64,000 nucleotides of DNA, taken from NCBI RefSeq assembly GCF_958298935.1, contig NC_084924.1, forward strand, positions 26,261,819 through 26,325,818, given 5' to 3'. Position 1 is the stretch's first letter; each line of letters opens with the position of its first letter. Of the stretch, positions 1 to 12,013 are shown piece by piece. The translations under genes and the position numbers were made by a program. Source of the stretch: Phragmites australis. Lineage: Eukaryota; Streptophyta; Magnoliopsida; Poales; Poaceae. Below the pieces are notes generated by a model. That model did no database searches. It was not told the DNA's origin and saw only the letters and a list, made by a program, of their open reading frames with translations.

Positions 1-830
1 TAAGGATTAATGGAGATGATAAGTACTTTTTTAAGTCCTGGAAGGTGCGCTCCGCTTCTTCCATCCACTCGAACCAATCTTGTTTCTTCAACAGCTTGAA
101 GAAAGGCATCCCTCGCTCATCCATCTTAGAAATAAATCAACTAAGAGCAGCAATGCAACCTGTCAGTTTTTGGACCTCTTTCAGTGTTCGAGGTGATCGC
201 ATCTGGTCGAGAGCCTCAATTTTGCACTGGTTGGCCTCAATGCCTCGACTCGACACAAGGAAGCCGAGAAGCTTGCCGGACGGCATGCCAAACGTGCACA
301 TTTCGGGGTTGAGCATCATGCGATACTTCCTGAGATTGTCGAACATTTCTTTGAGATCGTCAACCAATGCCTTTCTAGTTTTTTATTTGACTACAACATC
401 ATCGACGTATGCTTCTACATTGCGCCTGATTTGGGGTTGCAGACAGTTTTGAATACACCTTTGATACGTAGCACCAGCGTTTTTTAAACCGAAAGGCATC
501 TTTACATAATAAAATACACAGAAAGGAGTAGTAAAAGTTGTTTTCTCCTCATCTTCTAATCCCATGCTAATTTGGTGATGCCCTGAATAGGCATCTAAAA
601 AACATAACACTCTGCAGCCTACCGTAGAGTCGACAATCTAGTCGATGTGCGGGAGAGGAAAAGGATCCTTGGGACAAGCCTTGTTAAGGTCGGTGAAGTC
701 GACACACATTCTCCATATGCCATTGGCCTTCTTAATGAGGACGGGATTTGTGAGCCATGTAGGATAATGCAAATCTTCGCTGCTTCTGCACCACAGGTTT
801 GGTGTCGGGTTTAACAGCTAGTCGATGCTT
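1..830 (-). pseudogene. Element A reverse transcriptase (partial, 3' part beyond the window)
   Basis: The minus-strand translation reads as a Ty3/gypsy reverse transcriptase. FLDAYSGHHQI lies near 560-605, MPFGLKNAGATYQR near 465-505, and the catalytic box AYVDDVVVK at about 383-410, so the catalytic aspartate pair is present. The palm/thumb region follows at 137-367 with LNPEMCTFG and GKLLGFLVSSRGIEA. In-frame stops separate the blocks (for example around 370 and 640), so the frame is decayed. The rest of pol (RNase H, integrase) must lie left of position 1. Family assignment is firm. Confidence 0.85.
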
Positions 831-1083
831 GATCACCTCCCTAGGGACCCCAGGCATTTCGGATGGTTGCCACACGAACACGTCTTGGTTCGCCTGGAGG
901 AAGATGACGAGCTCAAGATCCTATTTGGGGTCGAGGTTGGCCCCAGCCTTAACCGTTTTGGTTGGTTCAGACGGGTCAAGGGGCACTGCCTTGATGCAAC
1001 CATCGGTCTTTTTGTTGCTGACGTCGTCATTGGCCTTGCCTTTGGGGTCGTCGGATTTAGTAACGCCAGCAAGACTTACTAGC

Positions 1084-1500
1084 CTAGAATCTCTGGCCTT
1101 GACAACACCTTGGTGCCTTTTGACGCTTAGAATTTGCATCCTTAGAAATGATGGCCGCTCGACTGAAGTGTTTGACCATATCCAGACTTTGCTTGTCGCA
1201 TCTGATCACTGCGCGCTGATCTGCTTTAACTGTAATGGCCCCATTGGGACCTAGGATCTTGAGTCCTTGGTAGGCATAGTGAACAACCACCATAAACTTG
1301 CCCAACATTGGGTGGCCTAGGATCATATTGTACATTGTCTCGAAGTCTGTGACATCAAAGGTCAGCTTTTCTGTGCGGAAGTTATCAGGCATGCCAAACA
1401 TGACTGATAGCTCGATTTGGCCGAGAGGCATGGTCGATGAGTTGGGAGTTATGTCGTGGAAAGGCATGACTCCTATATTAAGCTCTGATCTCTAAATTCC
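1084..1500 (-). pseudogene. Element A protease region
   Basis: This minus-strand frame of about 127 residues lies between the gag zinc-finger block and reverse transcriptase. It contains the segment LTFDVTDFETMYNMILGHP, the C-terminal half of a gypsy retropepsin (the flap-to-ILGRP-like motif). The N-terminal part, which should carry the DSGSS-type active site, is upstream around 1,500-1,600 and is disrupted by stops. Position and motif together support protease. It would process Gag-Pol in virus-like particles, but this copy is broken. Confidence 0.7.
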
Positions 1501-1723
1501 CATCTTGTCCAAGGTTTTGGAGAAAATGAGGTTGAGTGAATTACCTCCATCGACCAGATTTCTAGAAACCTATGGTCGGCTAAACCACAACAGGGTATCG
1601 ACTAGGATATGGTACCACGGCCGGATGATTGGTTTGATCAAAGGCGATCAGCTATTCTGACCACTTGAGATATCGAGTGGGCCCTATTAGGGCCAGGTTG
1701 ACTTCTCGCTCGACCGCCTTGTA

Positions 1724-2963
1724 CTACCTTTTGAACTCATACATGGCGGATCCTCTAAAGATATGCGCCAAGCTATGGTCAGCTTCGTGGAACTGGGGCT
1801 TGTCACCCTCAACATTAGGCTTAACTGGCTTACTACCACGCTCAGTATTTGCCTTGATCTTTTCATCAAGTTTCTTCTTGTACACAAAGCACTCATCAAA
1901 ATCATACTGGTTGCTCCGATAGATGAGGCACCACTTTCCACCACCTCGACTGAGGACTTTGTTGTCTCCAGTGTTGCGCGATTTGCTCCTGTCGACCACG
2001 GCTATAGTCGTATCGGGACCCTTGCGCTTGTCATCGGGTTTGTTCTTCTTTCCTCCACTCTTTGAGGACTCGGGCTTGTCCTTGCCAGATTGGAGGTTTT
2101 TAACATGAAACTGCACTTCTGCTCGTTTTGCGCACTTGTCGACCAACTCAAAAAGCTCTTTGACCGGGCGAATCTTCCGAGTAGCCATCTTTCCATGCAA
2201 ATCTGTGTCCTGAATACCTCGTTTGATGGCGATAATTACTGATTCATCCGAGATATCCAAGATCGTGTTACGCTTGTCACTGAACGCGTGGATGAAATCT
2301 CAAAGAGATTCATTATCGCCTTGGTGGAGCTGGTGGAGGTCGTTCTCTGTTCTTAGGCGCTCGAATGTGCCTTGGAAATTGGCTATGAACTGAGCCTTGA
2401 GTTCTACCCACGAACGAATCGAGTTGGGTGGCAAGTTTGACAACCAGGACCTTGCAGGTCCGTCAAGGGAGGTTAACAGATAATTGGCCATTACTCGATT
2501 GTCACCACACGCTGCTTGAATTACAGTGGTGTAGATCTGCAACCACTCGTTGGGATTGATCTTCTCGTCGTATTTCTGGATCAGGCCTGCTTTGAACTTC
2601 TCGGGCCACCGAATCAACTAGAGTTCGCATACAAAATTCTTGCAGCCCCCGTCAAACTCTTCAGGAGGAGGTGGTGGAGGACTGTCACGCCTGTCTCTTC
2701 GAGCAGGGGAATCATATCGACCATCTTGTCCTGTAGATTTGCGGTCGTAGTAGTGGGGATCATCTTCACGGAGTTCCTCACGGCGGTTTTCGATCACCAT
2801 ACGTAGATCACACTGGTTGTGAGGAATACGGTTCCTTAGATCCTCCTTATGCCCTTGGCTATGGATAGGGCAGCTACAGTTTGGCCAACGGTATCATTTT
2901 TGGGCACGACCACCTGAGCTTCTCGTCTGGGATTCTCTACTCGAGAGCGTTATCGCTCGTGGC
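1724..2963 (-). pseudogene. Element A gag, downstream part (capsid and zinc-finger region)
   Basis: Two adjoining minus-strand frames. 2,300-2,617 is the retrotransposon gag core: WPEKFKAGLIQKYDEKINPNEW, then a segment with ARSWLSNLPPNSI and FIANFQGTFERL. 1,724-2,260 continues with ATRKIRPVKELFELVDK, a basic linker rich in K and S, and a degenerate zinc-finger-like C..Y..H/D..C segment around residues 120-135. At 2,618-2,800 an arginine/proline-rich stretch (PPPPPPEEF) precedes the core. The reading frame continues across the B insertion point into 5,448 and beyond, apart from one stop near 2,900. In-frame stops at about 2,617 and 2,285 show it is not functional. Confidence 0.8.
2959..2963. 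repeat. Target-site duplication GTGGC, left copy (solo LTR B)
   Basis: The five bases GTGGC directly precede solo LTR B. The same five bases follow it at 5,443-5,447. This is the 5-bp duplication expected of Ty3/gypsy integration and fixes both ends of B. Confidence 0.8.
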
Positions 2964-5442
2964 TATCACACCAGGTTTTATAAAGGGACAAAACCAGATG
3001 CAAACTACATGTATGCCAGGATCAAGTTTCATATATACAACGACTTCATCAGTGTATCACACACAGTGCCTTTATTACAACGTTTAACTTAAACAAAATA
3101 GATAGACCTCAAAGTCTTTAACTAAAGCACACAAACTAAACACAACAAAAACTCCTATCTTCCACAGGCAATTGACCAGGGGATCCACCAGCCTAGCAAT
3201 CTTCATCTTCAACAATGTAGAAGTCTGGCTCTCCTTCAATGTCTCCATTGTTTGAGTAGCGGTTTGATGCACGTTTGGATGAAAATAGCAAGTGTGAGTA
3301 CATATCGTACTCTGCAAGTGTGGGAAATATATGACATGCAAGCTTGATTAAAGGAATAGGCTAAACAGGTAAATTTGCATAAATGCCAACTATGCTATCA
3401 TAAAAAGAGTTATAAAAGAATCCTATTTAACTATATGATTCATCACTAGACTTCCAACTCCGACAAATATCTCCACATGTTTCCCAAGTACCTGAATTCC
3501 ACATCAGGTTCCCAAACCAACCAACTTGATACCCATCACAGGTAACCAAGAACCATCCAATGACATTTACCCTTCATAGGTAACCAACCAAATCAACTAA
3601 ACCAAGCCAACTAATCATATGAGGATCCAAGTCTCTCATGACCGTGAGCACGGCTAATATATCAGATTGTACACTCCACAGAGGTTATCTAGCTTTCCCC
3701 ACAATTCATGATTTCTTTGTTGTCGTGTTGTGCAAACACTTAACACACGTCAGTGGTGTGTCGCCCAGAGATCACTACAAGGCTGTTACAAAGCATCCCA
3801 CTAACAAGAATAAGCCTGCTAAGGTTTCACCGCCGTCAAAGTGGAGTCACACCACCCAAAAGCCCCCTCATGCGCCTTGTAGCTCCAGAAAGAATCACTC
3901 TTCCCTTCCACTACACCACCAGTGGCTCATCCTATGCTAAGGATCCGCTAATTACTAGGCCAGATAGTACCCATATAAGCTTCATGGATGGACGATAATT
4001 CTTGTGTTGTCACTCCACGAGCCGATCCTTAGGACACTGAGAAAACACTACCACCCACCAAAGTGTTTCGCACACTTGTGCCTCACGCACCATCATCAAC
4101 CAACCTTCTGCTCGACATCCCTAAATTCATGTCTTCACACAAGTTACCATAATTCCCACTCATAGTTGCATAGTTAATTAATCATATTTAACTGATAACC
4201 CATCCATACCCTTATGCAAAGCTAAGCATAAACTACACATAAACCACAACTGACAGCTAGGCGACAAGAAAGATATGGAACATGGTACTATAAGTAAATG
4301 GGATTCAAAATTAATAGCATACATATTTGAAATAAAGAACGCATTCGAAAACTGGGATCAAAATGTTCAAGGACACGTGCCTCTTCCAACTTGCGGCTCA
4401 GACTCTTCAAAGGCTTCCTCCTGGAGATTCTCGAACTGCTCTTCGTCTACTCTCAACACATAAAATTATCTAAGAATAGTGCACTAAACAATAGCTAATA
4501 TCTATTTGGTGGCTTACCTCGGGCGGCGTGGTTCGGGAAGGTAGTCAGCGGCGAGAGGGGTGGTGACGGCGCACGATTCTCAACGAGGGAGATGCTCCAA
4601 ATGGCTAGAACACGAAGAAGAGCTCACCAACACCCTCAGTGAATGTCAACAAAGCTCGCAGGTTGCTCTGGAGGGGCAAAGGGCGGCCGGAACGGCTGGC
4701 GGCGAGCTTGACCGAAGCAGCAACAATGGCGGGGGTGCGGCGAGAGCTAGGGTTGGTGAAACAGATGAAAAGGAGAGGGGGTGCGGACCTTTATATAGGC
4801 GGGAGATCACGCAAAGAATCGGATAAGGGAGGGGGTTCGATTGGGATACGGGCTCAGTAGAGGAGGCGCTCGTATCCATTTCGGACTCGACCGGCGTGTT
4901 AGCGTGAGGAAGAAGGTAGGCGCGGGAAGGACGACGATGGCTCATGGGAGCCAGCAGTGGCGGAAGATGGCTTTGACCTGGGGACTTCGGCTGGCACAAA
5001 CGGAGCAAAGCTGGGCCGATGCCCACACGGCCCAGGCGGATGGCGGGTGGAAGCCAGCTCGGCTGAGCCAAAGGAGGAGAGAAAACAGGCTCATCCTGAA
5101 GAGAGAAAAGGGAGGTGGGCCGCCGAAAAATGAAGAAAAGAAGAAAAGAAAAGGGTAAGGAAAGAATTCGACCCAGGGAGAAGAAAAGGTTATTTTCTTT
5201 TAGAAAACATTTTCAACTTGTTCAAAACTCAAACGGCATGCCTTGAGGCTTTCAAAAAAACATTCACACAATAAAGCTCTAATGCACCTATACTCAGCAT
5301 GAATGCAACACAAAAATATAACATAGGGTAAAATTCAATTTATTTTAAAAAATAGGTTTTAACCTATTCTGTTGATTTAAACCCTAACTAAATTCTAGCA
5401 AAATTTTAGGTAATTACAAAATAAAAAAACTAGGGTGTTACG
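2964..5442 (-). mobile_element. Solo LTR B: chromovirus (Tekay/Del-like) LTR, about 2.48 kb
   Basis: An LTR on the minus strand. On that strand it starts TGTAAC/ACCC (one base changed at 5,442) and ends at 2,964 with GGTGTGATA. Both ends are flanked by GTGGC. Its outer 940 bp (4,503-5,441) match 9,020-9,959, where the same sequence directly follows a chromovirus integrase C-terminus, and this identifies the family. A minus-strand TATA box (CCTATATAAAGG) lies at about 4,788-4,800. There is no internal coding sequence, so this is the product of LTR-LTR recombination. Compared with the copy in element D it lacks about 690 bp corresponding to 8,330-9,018. The short open frames inside it are not genes. 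Confidence 0.85.
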
Positions 5443-5447
5443 GTGGC
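5443..5447. repeat. Target-site duplication GTGGC, right copy (solo LTR B)
   Basis: GTGGC immediately after the LTR end, matching 2,959-2,963. Confidence 0.8.
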
Positions 5448-6302
5448 TCCTCGAGCCGGGACAATTCTGACTGGGGGGCCTCGAGTTGCGGGGATTATTT
5501 GCTCAGGCGACTTGGTTCTGAGCTGCATCGAGTAGGATCTTGACTTGATTGGCCATAGGAGTTAGTGGATTCACCGGATCCTATTCTGGAAGGGACCTGA
5601 GAATCAGATGAGCTCCTTGCACGTTAGCTCGAGCCGATGAAGCCTCACGATGACTGTTCAGAGGGAGCTTGCCCCTTAAGTCGTGGGTTGTCACGGGTGT
5701 AGGTACACCCACCGAAAGTCGTCGGGAAAGGTCATGAGCTATCTGCCTTCCTGTGGTCAGCTGGTCAAGGGCCATGTCATGTGCACGTACGGCTCCATAT
5801 GCGGATGTTTCGAGTGGTAACTCGACGCCAGTATTGTCGCTGGATCTCCAAGAATTTCCACACTGTTGTCGACCATTGTGTTTGGATCTATCGCTATTAG
5901 GTTAGCCGGTGGGGGTCGTCACCTCTAGCCATAAACACGAATCGATATGTTCGGTTGCTCTGGCTAGCATTAGAGTCACTGTCCCCACCCTCATCGCTGT
6001 TGGTGTCCATGCAGTGGAGAACAATAGGCTCCATGGGATCCCACTCGAGAAGTCTCACCTTGCAGTACGCATCCAATGGTCTGTACTCGAGGGTACCGGT
6101 GTTGATCAATCCACCTTGATTATCCCAACGGAAAACCATAATTCCAAAGATGATTTTTTAGTCGACGGAAGGGGACTCGAAGATGTCTGCCATCGACTCG
6201 AAGTAGTCGTAGAAGCCGATATCAAAAAATCCGATGCAAGAGTGAGTCTAAGACTTGATTAATCTGACAAAACAGAAGAAGGCCCCTACCTAGTGCGCCA
6301 AC
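5448..6302 (-). pseudogene. Element A leader and gag N-terminal part
   Basis: This is the minus-strand sequence between A's 5' LTR and the B insertion. The primer-binding site adjoins the LTR at about 6,289-6,302 (TTGGCGCACTAG on the minus strand). A likely gag start lies near 6,195 (MADIFESPS), broken after about a dozen codons by a stop. The frame then resumes at 6,139-5,897 with an acidic/serine stretch, and at 5,775-5,581. The sequence joins the downstream gag when the solo LTR and one GTGGC copy are ignored. Gag would form the particle coat. The decay is visible as several stops. Confidence 0.7.
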
Positions 6303-6919
6303 TGTCGAAGATTAGTTCCTGACAATATGTCCATAAATTGACTGGGTACCTTCGAGTGTATGGATTAATCACGAGACAAGACAAACGATGTATTCAAGTT
6401 TGGGCCTCCGATCGGAATAATACCCTACATCCTGTGGGGGTGTTGCTGCCGTGCACTAATGATCTCGAGTACAAGCAAGGTGGCTTAGACTATTATAAGG
6501 AGTTGATTGGATCTAATCTATCCTAGGTCTAAAGTTGTCGAGTTACTCCTCTGTTGATGCTTGCCTCTCTCTCTTGTTATCTCGTGTGTTTCATCGTGTT
6601 TTTGGTGTTCTTGTCTTGTATCTCCCCCCCAGCCTTTCCGCCTTATATAGGTGTGAGGTACCGACTCCTATCCAGCCGTAGTCGATAGGGAGTTGTCTTT
6701 CTTGACGTCCAAGTAGATAGATCTGTTTTGAATACAGGTCATATCAGTTTGGGTAACCATTCTAAACCTTCTTGGTATGTACTTCCTTCACTCCGGGTGT
6801 ATCAGGTACTGCTGATTCGATTCTGTGATATCTGGAGTTGCCGAATATGCGTCGTATATACCCTGTCTGTATATGATGTGCTTCTTATGCGCATATACCC
6901 CATAGTTAGATATTCGACA
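6303..6919 (-). repeat. Element A 5' LTR (617 bp)
   Basis: The sequence has perfect 7-bp ends, TGTCGAA at 6,303 and TTCGACA at 6,919. A TATA-like box on the minus strand (CTATATAAGG) at about 6,640-6,652 is the probable Pol II promoter, and the primer-binding site follows directly on the minus strand. It is flanked on the right by GGAAC, which belongs to the copia LTR that A invaded. The matching 3' LTR lies outside the window. Confidence 0.85.
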
Positions 6920-8240
6920 GGAACCAATAGAGAGACTAGAAGGAGGGGAATTCAAGCATATGCAAAAGCATAAACTTCATTACTCAAAGAGATCAGCCAG
7001 GTGGATTACAAGGATTTTTCTTTCAAAAACTCTCACCTTTTACATAGGCTAAGCACTCATTTTCCTCTCCTCTAAAACTCTAGCACTAGACTCTCAAATG
7101 GGTAGCACAAGGGGCTCAAGTGGCTTGTTCACCCTCTCCCATAGCCCTACCCCCCTATTTATAGGGCTAAAAAATTTGACCCCTAAGTTTCTTAGCTTGT
7201 TACCAAAATATCTCTCTCTTGTAGTACACTCCTAACACCACCGAGGGTATTTTGGTCAATTTTTTGCACCGTCCATCGAATGGCCACGGCGCCTTCACGA
7301 CTTAGCTTCACCTCGGCACAAGCTTCGCAATGGTGCCACATACTCTTCCAATCCTCTAATGGTTTTGAGGCTCAACCGTAAAACCCTTTGCACGCTTCTC
7401 AAAGCGTGACTCGCCACTTGCTTACACTTTAAGCAAGCACTCTGATATCGACACGTGTACTCCATCTTGCGATCCTAACCATCGGCAAGTCTCTCCCGCT
7501 CCTAATCCCTCAGGTCACCTTGTCAATTGCACCAGTATTCCTTTCACTTGACTATATCAACACGCCGTCTTCATCCTCCGTTTCATGCTTTGCTTGACCT
7601 CCACGTGTACAGCTAGGATCACCCTTGACTTCGCCTGGCCTCCTTGATCGTCCGACACTAAACACCCGCTTATCCCCGTCACCCGTCATCGATCACCAAG
7701 TTACATCCATCACCTACACATAATGAGACAAGCAAACATGTATCTCCTAACACCATATGAACTCATCACACGTTAGTCCAAATCAAAGTCCCTACATAAA
7801 GATCAAGTCGCACCAAAAATGTGAACACCAGATGGTCTGGCGCTCACACTAGTACAAGCGCCAGACCATCCGGTGCGTACACTCTTTCTAGCTTTGGAGT
7901 CCCTCTGAGAAATGCTCCCGCGTTGCTTCTGTGTTAACTCATGCCCATCACCGGACCTTCTGGTGAGGACAACGCCAGTCAGGCCATTTTGTAGCATCTC
8001 CGTTAAATGGTCTGGTATTCAAAACCTCTCAACATCGGACCTTCTAGTGAGTAGATCATCTCTAGCACCAAAAACTTGCACCTCTGTTAAATGCTCCAAT
8101 GTGTCTTTCCATAGAGCACCGGACTATCTAATGAGAACAATTTTCCTCACACCAGATTGTCCTGTGAGCACATTTTTCTTGGACTCTAAACATAAACAAG
8201 CTTATGCAATTTTAAAATCATCAAATTAAATCAACACTTT
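6920..8240 (-). repeat. Element C 3' LTR, partial (copia), invaded by A
   Basis: This aligns over its whole length with 19,486-20,885 (C's 5' LTR) and with 26,045-27,030 (a solo copy). All three share the AAGGAGGGGAATTCAAGC-like start, the CTATTTATAG box (here 7,155-7,164, a minus-strand TATA box), the TTGACC(C)CTAAGTTT block and the repeated CACCGGACCATCCGGTG-like short segments at 7.82-8.16 kb. The left part of the LTR is displaced beyond A (outside the window). The right end is cut at about 8,240, where chromovirus D begins, so the LTR terminus and polypurine tract of C are missing. Confidence 0.8.
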
Positions 8241-9019
8241 GTCAAATTTAAACAAGCTCTGGGAACACACCGGAAAAGCACACACAAAAATAGCTAAGAA
8301 CAGTACACCAAACAATAGCTAATATCTATGAAAATAGTACTAAAAGATAATACATATTGCTATGAATGCGAGAGCACAAAAATCGCCTAAAACAAGCAAA
8401 AATTATGAAGTTATGCTAAAAACAAGTTTAGGGTTAAATCAGAAAAAGAAAAGGACCTATTTTGAATTAAATAGAAAGTTTAGGGGCCTTTTTTAAAAAT
8501 AGAGGGACCTATTTGTAATTATGGGAAAGTTTAGGGGCTAAGATGTAAAAATATAGGGGCTTTTTGGTAAATTCATAAAAGTCCACAGGCTTTATTGCAA
8601 AATTGACCTTTTCTTTAATTAAAAGAAATTAGAATTGACTGGGCAAATAGATGGCTGATGTGGCTGGTGACTGGGCTAACACGTCGTCAAAACGGCTTAC
8701 GGGGCTGCTGAGGCGGACGATGACGTACCTGCCATGTCGGACCGGGGCGATGGACCATGCACACAGGTGCGGTGGACCGGGCGGGTGGAGGAGTCCACGG
8801 GTCCACAGTGGACCGGGCTCATACCCGCTCGACCAAATCCGATCTAGGCCGCTCGATTCAGATCAGACAGGTGAGGGTGAAAGGGCTTCGCCCTGTGGAT
8901 GGATCGGCGATGGAAGGGGATTGCGGTGGCAAACTCGCCAGCGAGGGCAAAAACCTCATCACCGTGCACGGATGATGATGGCAAGCGGCACAAAAGACTC
9001 AGGAGAGTGAGGGGTTTCC

Positions 9020-9959
9020 ATTTGGTGGCTTACCTCAGGTGACACAGTCTGGGATGGTATTCGACGGCGAGAGGGGCAGCGATGGCGCACGGTTCTCAAC
9101 GGGGAAGATGCTCCAGTGGCTGGAACATGAAGATGAGCACACCAACACCCTCAACGGACATCGACGAAGCTCATAGGTGGCTCAGGAGGGGCAAAGGGCG
9201 GTAGTAACAGCTGGTGGCGAGCTTGACCGAAGCTGCAACATGGCGTCAATGCGACGGGAGCTAGGGTTGGCAAAACATATGAAAAGAAGAGGGGGTGTGG
9301 ACCTTTATATAGGCGGGAGATCACGCAGGGAATTGGATAAGGGCGGGGGCTCGGTTGGGATACAGGCTCTAGAGAGGCGACACTTGTATCCATCCCTGAC
9401 TTGTCTGGCGTGTCAGCGCGAGGAAGAAGCTAGGCATCGGAAGGAAGACGACAGCTCGCGAGCACCAGTAGTGGAGGAAGACGGCTTTGACCTTTTGCGT
9501 CTTCGGTTGGCACAAATGAAGCGAAGCTGGCCCAAGGCGCGCGCGGCCCAGGCGGACGGCGGGTGGAAGCCAGCTAGACTGGGCCAAAGGAGGAGAGAAA
9601 ACAGGCTCAGCCCGAAGAGAGAAAAGGGAGGTGGGCCGACAAAAAATGAAGAAAAGAAGAAAAGAAAAGGGTAGGGGAAGAATTCGGCCCAGGGAGAAGA
9701 AAAGTGATTTTCTTTTAGAAAACATTTTCAACTTCTCCAAAACTCAAACGGTACGCCTCAAGGCTTTCAAAAATTCTTTTTCACACAATAAAACCCTAAT
9801 GCACCTATACTCAGCATGAATGCAACACAGAAATATAACCTAGGGCAAAATGTAATTTATTTTAGAAAATAGGTTTTAACCTATTCTGTTGATTTAAACC
9901 CTAATTAAATTCTAGCAAAATTTTAGGGAATTAGAAAATAATAAAACCAGGGTGTTACA
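9020..9959 (-). repeat. Outer 940 bp of chromovirus LTR, paired with 4,503-5,441
   Basis: This is the segment that aligns base for base with solo LTR B. Shared landmarks are TTTGGTGGCTTACCTC at the left, the CCTTTATATAGGCGGGAGATCACGC box, the GGAGGAGAGAAAACAGGCTCA block and the CAGGGTGTTAC end. The open frames in it (for example 9,177-9,674) are LTR noise, repeated in both copies. Confidence 0.8.
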
Positions 9960-9975
9960 AACCTACACCCCTAAA

Positions 9976-10560
9976 AGTGAATCTCGCCCTCGAGATTTGG
10001 AAGGATCAGAGAAGAGCTACGGAAACTCGACTTTTAGATCTGGTTCTCTTTCCCATGTCGATTCTTCTTCGAAATGGTGCCTCCACTGCACCTTGCACAT
10101 ACGGATCCTCTTGTTTCTAGTGACTCATTCTGACAACTCTAGAATCTTGATAGGATGTTCCATGTAGGTGAGATCCTCTCCAACTTTGATTTCTTCTAGG
10201 GGCATTTTCTCTTTAGGTACTCATAGACATTTCTTCAACAATGAGATGTGGAAAACATCATGAACATCTGCTAGCTGAGGCGGTAGTTCTAATTGATGCG
10301 CTACTTCTCCTCGTTTTTCTGATAGTTTAACAGGGCCTATAAACCTGGGTGCAAGTTTTCCTTTGACTTTAAATCTACGAAAACTTCTGATCGGCGAAAC
10401 TCGTAGGTATACGAAGTCACCTGCTTCAAAAGTCAACTCACGACGTCAATGATCAGCATAACTCTTCTGTCGTGTTTGAGCTGTTCTCAAATTTCCCCTG
10501 GTCTGTTGTACTTGTCTTTCTGCTTCTCTCAGAATTTTTGGGCTAAACACTTGACTTTCG
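9976..10560 (-). pseudogene. Element D integrase C-terminus
   Basis: The minus-strand frame at 10,436-10,221 reads FEAGDFVYLRVSP, then KGKLAPRFIGP, then ELPPQLADVHDVFHISLLKKC. This is the GPY/F-type C-terminal module of chromovirus integrases that leads to the chromodomain. Only the last part of pol is present; sequence homologous to integrase stops at about 10,560. In a whole element the enzyme inserts the cDNA and the chromodomain guides it to heterochromatin. Here it is a remnant. Confidence 0.8.
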
Positions 10561-12013
10561 CCAGTCATTCTAGTACAACGGTGTCATACATTTTATTCTA
10601 TACAATGATCGAGAAAGAGTAAGAAAAGTCACTTGATATAAGAAAGGTTGCATAAGACCTAAGGGAGGCAAAGACAATCCAAAACCCCCAAAAGAGCAAT
10701 AGCAACTTAAAAACACAAAATCAAATGCTCCCCCTTTACGAATGCACATATTTCATTTATGCAAGATTCTTCTTTGTGATTTGGTCCATATTTTTCATTC
10801 TCTTCTTTTTATTCATTTCTTCCCCTTTGGCAATTCAAACATCAAGGTCAAAACATTATGCAATGCATGAACATGCAAACCTAATAAGCTTTTGCAAGTA
10901 TACCACAAAGTATTTGCAAATGCTAGCAACATCAAAGTGCTACAGAAAATAGAGGGTGGAGCTCACATTTACACAAAGGCTCAAAAAGAGATAGTGACAT
11001 AAGAACATGAAGCTTCACAATATAAACCCTAAGAATTGATTGGCACATTTAGTTTCACATAGCCAAATCATATTCAAAGCGACCACCATATAAGCATCCA
11101 CTTGTGCCAAGGCAATACAAGCATTAAGAACTAGTCAACTTCAATCTCAAACTAGGCAAGCAAGCATTCACGATAGTAAGCTTTGCAAACACTCACATAT
11201 GAAAAGACTTGATTACATCAAGGGATTAAAACAAAATTGATCTTTTAGGCACATTTCTTTTATTTTTATCCTCAAGTTGCCTCTCCAAATGAAGTGTCGC
11301 ACGACTGGGTACGACTAAAACCTCGAAGCTTCAAGACAACCGTATTGGATCTTTTTTTGCTCAAGAAACTTAATTTCACAAGATTATTCAAATTTCACAA
11401 GTTATCTAGTTTTTATAAGATCAAGTCAAGTAGTGTCTTTACGACACAAGGAACACATGTTCCCCCAAGGTTCTATCATAAGCTAAACATTTGACAAAAA
11501 CAGAAAATATAGTGAAATATTCTACAATCTAATGACTTGAACCAAGAAGCCTAGAGCAAGATATTCATCAAACTAGTCTTAATACAAGCATTGACTAAGC
11601 CAAAGCAATTACAAACATAGTGATCAAGAATGTAGCATTTCATAGTCTACATGATTCATAAAATTGCCAAATTTTATCTTAAGAAAAGCTAGCTTGCTTA
11701 AAATATTTCATGTCAAAGTATCAAGAGGAGTCTAATATTAAAAGCTTGCTCCAACAACTACTCAAGTTAGTCCAAATTTAAGTCTTACAATCGAAAATGC
11801 TAAAGACATATAAGTCAAATCTCAACAACTGTGATTATCTTACATGATGCGATGCGATACAAATACAACAAAAGTAAGATAGATTATATACAAAGGCAAC
11901 CCCCTCCTCACACAATGCTATAGGGATAGCACATACCAAGCTCTCCCTTCAAATAGGCAAATCTAGTAGCATCTAGAAGCTCGATGAAGATGTCAGCTAG
12001 CTAGTGCTGGGTA
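10561..12013 (-). other. Element C 3' non-coding tract
   Basis: AT-rich sequence between the end of RNase H and chromovirus D, with no convincing reading frame. SIRE-type copia elements commonly have a long tract between pol and the 3' LTR, so this is taken as part of element C. Confidence 0.55.

Larger units (their letters stand above)
1..6919 (-). mobile_element. Element A: Ty3/gypsy (Tat-like) retrotransposon, left end outside window, split by solo LTR B
   Basis: A minus-strand gypsy element. Its 5' LTR (6,303-6,919), primer-binding site and gag start are at the right. Gag is interrupted by solo LTR B (2,964-5,442) and resumes at 2,963, followed by protease and reverse transcriptase, which run off position 1. 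The five bases GGAAC just right of the LTR (6,920-6,924) are the expected start of a target duplication, because the related intact copia LTR reads through the same GGAAC near 19,488. A therefore sits inside the copia C 3' LTR. The order gag-PR-RT and the TTGGCGC-type primer site indicate a non-chromovirus (Tat-like) lineage. Lineage is inferred; the orientation and nesting are seen directly. Confidence 0.85.
8240..10560 (-). mobile_element. Element D: truncated chromovirus (Tekay/Del-like) 3' end
   Basis: A minus-strand fragment made of the end of pol (10,560-9,976), a polypurine-like tract (9,960-9,975; AGGGGTGTAGG on the minus strand) and a 3' LTR (9,959 down to about 8,240, starting TGTAACACCC). 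The LTR lacks its far end and there is no 5' LTR, so both ends are truncated. No target duplication is visible at 8,240 or 10,560. A TATA-like box (CCTATATAAAGG on minus) lies at about 9,300-9,312. The family is the same as solo LTR B. It separates C's 3' LTR from C's interior. Insertion followed by deletion, or illegitimate recombination, is inferred. Confidence 0.75.

Noticed and set aside
4560..5158. Frames repeated at 9,177-9,740
   Set aside because: Both sets are in homologous LTR sequence. Similarity reflects the LTR, not conserved coding.
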